NCBI GenBank assembly: GCA_019090845.1
Contig: JAHRVD010000319.1
Location: 1-6,000 of the forward strand
Direction: 5' to 3'
Origin: Marinosulfonomonas sp.
GTDB lineage: Bacteria; Pseudomonadota; Alphaproteobacteria; Rhodobacterales; Rhodobacteraceae
DNA length: 6,000 nucleotides
Shown here: positions 5,475 to 6,000 of the stretch, piece by piece
Position numbering within the stretch: the first letter of the stretch is position 1
Layout: each line of letters begins with the position of its first letter
Program-made: the position numbers and the translations under genes
Notes under the pieces: generated by a model
What the model was told of the DNA's origin: nothing
What the model saw: only the letters and a program-made list of their open reading frames with translations
Database searches by the model: none

Positions 5475-6000
5475 TTGCGGCCACGTTTTGGTTGGCGCAA
5501 GTTGCCGCCGGATTTGAAATCGAAGACCACAAGATCTATCCGGCCAGTTCGCCCGCAGGCGTTCTGCGGATTATATCGACCGGTGATATTGATGTGTTCG
5601 AGCCGATCATACTGGCCTATCAAAAAGCTAACCCGGCAATTTCTGTGGATTATACAATCGCCAGTTCAACCGAGTTGATGAAGGCGATTTACGACGAGGG
5701 AGAGACGTTTGATCTGGCAATTTCCTCGGCGATGGACCTGCAGACCAAACTGGCAAATGATGGGTTTGCGCTCAGCCATGCCTCGGCCCAGACTGGCGCG
5801 CTGCCAGAGTGGGCCAAGTGGCGTAATCAGATATTTGCCTTCACTCAGGAACCCGCGGTTCTGGTGGTGTCGGATGCGTTTTTTGCTGCCGATGAGATCC
5901 CGCAAAACCGCGAAGAGCTGATCAGTTTGCTGCGCGACAATCCCGATCGGTTCATGGGGCGGGTCGGGACCTATGACGTGCGCACGTCTGTCTCTTATAC
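5444..6000 (+). CDS. Periplasmic ABC-type solute-binding protein, N-terminal 185 residues, cut by window edge
   Basis: The frame is open from ATG 5444 to the edge. The start lies inside the kinase gene (31-nt overlap) with GAAGGG 8 nt upstream; the next in-frame Met would lose the signal peptide. A Sec signal peptide is clear: MCIARF, a hydrophobic core (about 7-20), and likely cleavage after about residue 22. The mature part begins like the first lobe of a type-2 solute-binding protein, near the Fe(III)/thiamine/polyamine group: GVLRIISTGD (39-48), FEPIILAYQKANP (52-64), FDLAISSAMDLQTKLANDG (89-107), and FMGRVGTYDVRTS (170-182) for the lobe crossing. The protein is unrelated to TctC. It sits directly behind a two-component system rather than a permease, so a co-sensor role like that of Salmonella PgtC is a real possibility beside a transport role. 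The genes beyond the window would decide. The ligand cannot be named. Confidence 0.85.
   Translation, partial: MCIARFTAVLIAATFWLAQVAAGFEIEDHKIYPASSPAGVLRIISTGDIDVFEPIILAYQKANPAISVDYTIASSTELMKAIYDEGETFDLAISSAMDLQTKLANDGFALSHASAQTGALPEWAKWRNQIFAFTQEPAVLVVSDAFFAADEIPQNREELISLLRDNPDRFMGRVGTYDVRTSVSY

Noticed and set aside
5475..5678. A 67-codon plus-strand frame starting right after the tctE stop
   Set aside because: It is out of frame with the solute-binding protein from 5444, which has a signal peptide and conserved lobe motifs across the same bases.
5975..5988. The 14-bp perfect palindrome GACGTGCGCACGTC
   Set aside because: It lies within the coding sequence of the binding protein, and a palindrome of this length is plausible by chance in 6 kb of GC-rich DNA. 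No partner site was seen.

Overview
The window looks like a piece of a moderately GC-rich alphaproteobacterial chromosome. A Rhodobacteraceae/Roseobacter-type host is my best guess, from protein style and codon use; no rRNA or other taxonomic marker is present. It is densely coding, with two divergent gene blocks that meet at a control region of about 100 bp (3325-3426). No mobile element, CRISPR array, tRNA or rRNA is visible, and no stretch above 300 bases lacks a gene.

Left block (minus strand, read from about 3324 down to 1): tctC, tctB and tctA, the three parts of a tripartite tricarboxylate transporter (TTT), followed by the start of an AtuA-like (DUF1446-type) cytoplasmic protein that runs off the left edge. 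The junctions are tight: a 1-nt overlap for tctC/tctB, a 12-nt gap for tctB/tctA and a 14-nt overlap for tctA/AtuA-like. This indicates one transcript. TctC would capture a carboxylate in the periplasm, and TctA plus TctB would carry it across the inner membrane. The AtuA-like protein probably acts on a related metabolite. The substrate cannot be read from the sequence.

Right block (plus strand, 3427 to 6000): a TctD-type response regulator, a TctE-type sensor kinase (4-nt overlap), and the N-terminal 185 residues of an ABC-type periplasmic solute-binding protein (31-nt overlap) that runs off the right edge. No permease gene is visible after it. The arrangement recalls the PgtA/PgtB/PgtC phosphoglycerate sensing system, in which a periplasmic binding-type protein takes part in signalling.

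The most notable non-coding signals are three tandem Pho-box-like repeats at an exact 11-bp period in the divergent control region (3387-3419), which suit an OmpR/PhoB-family regulator such as TctD or PhoB itself, and a perfect 12-bp stem with a 5-nt loop inside the start of tctB (2289-2317), just downstream of the tctC stop codon.
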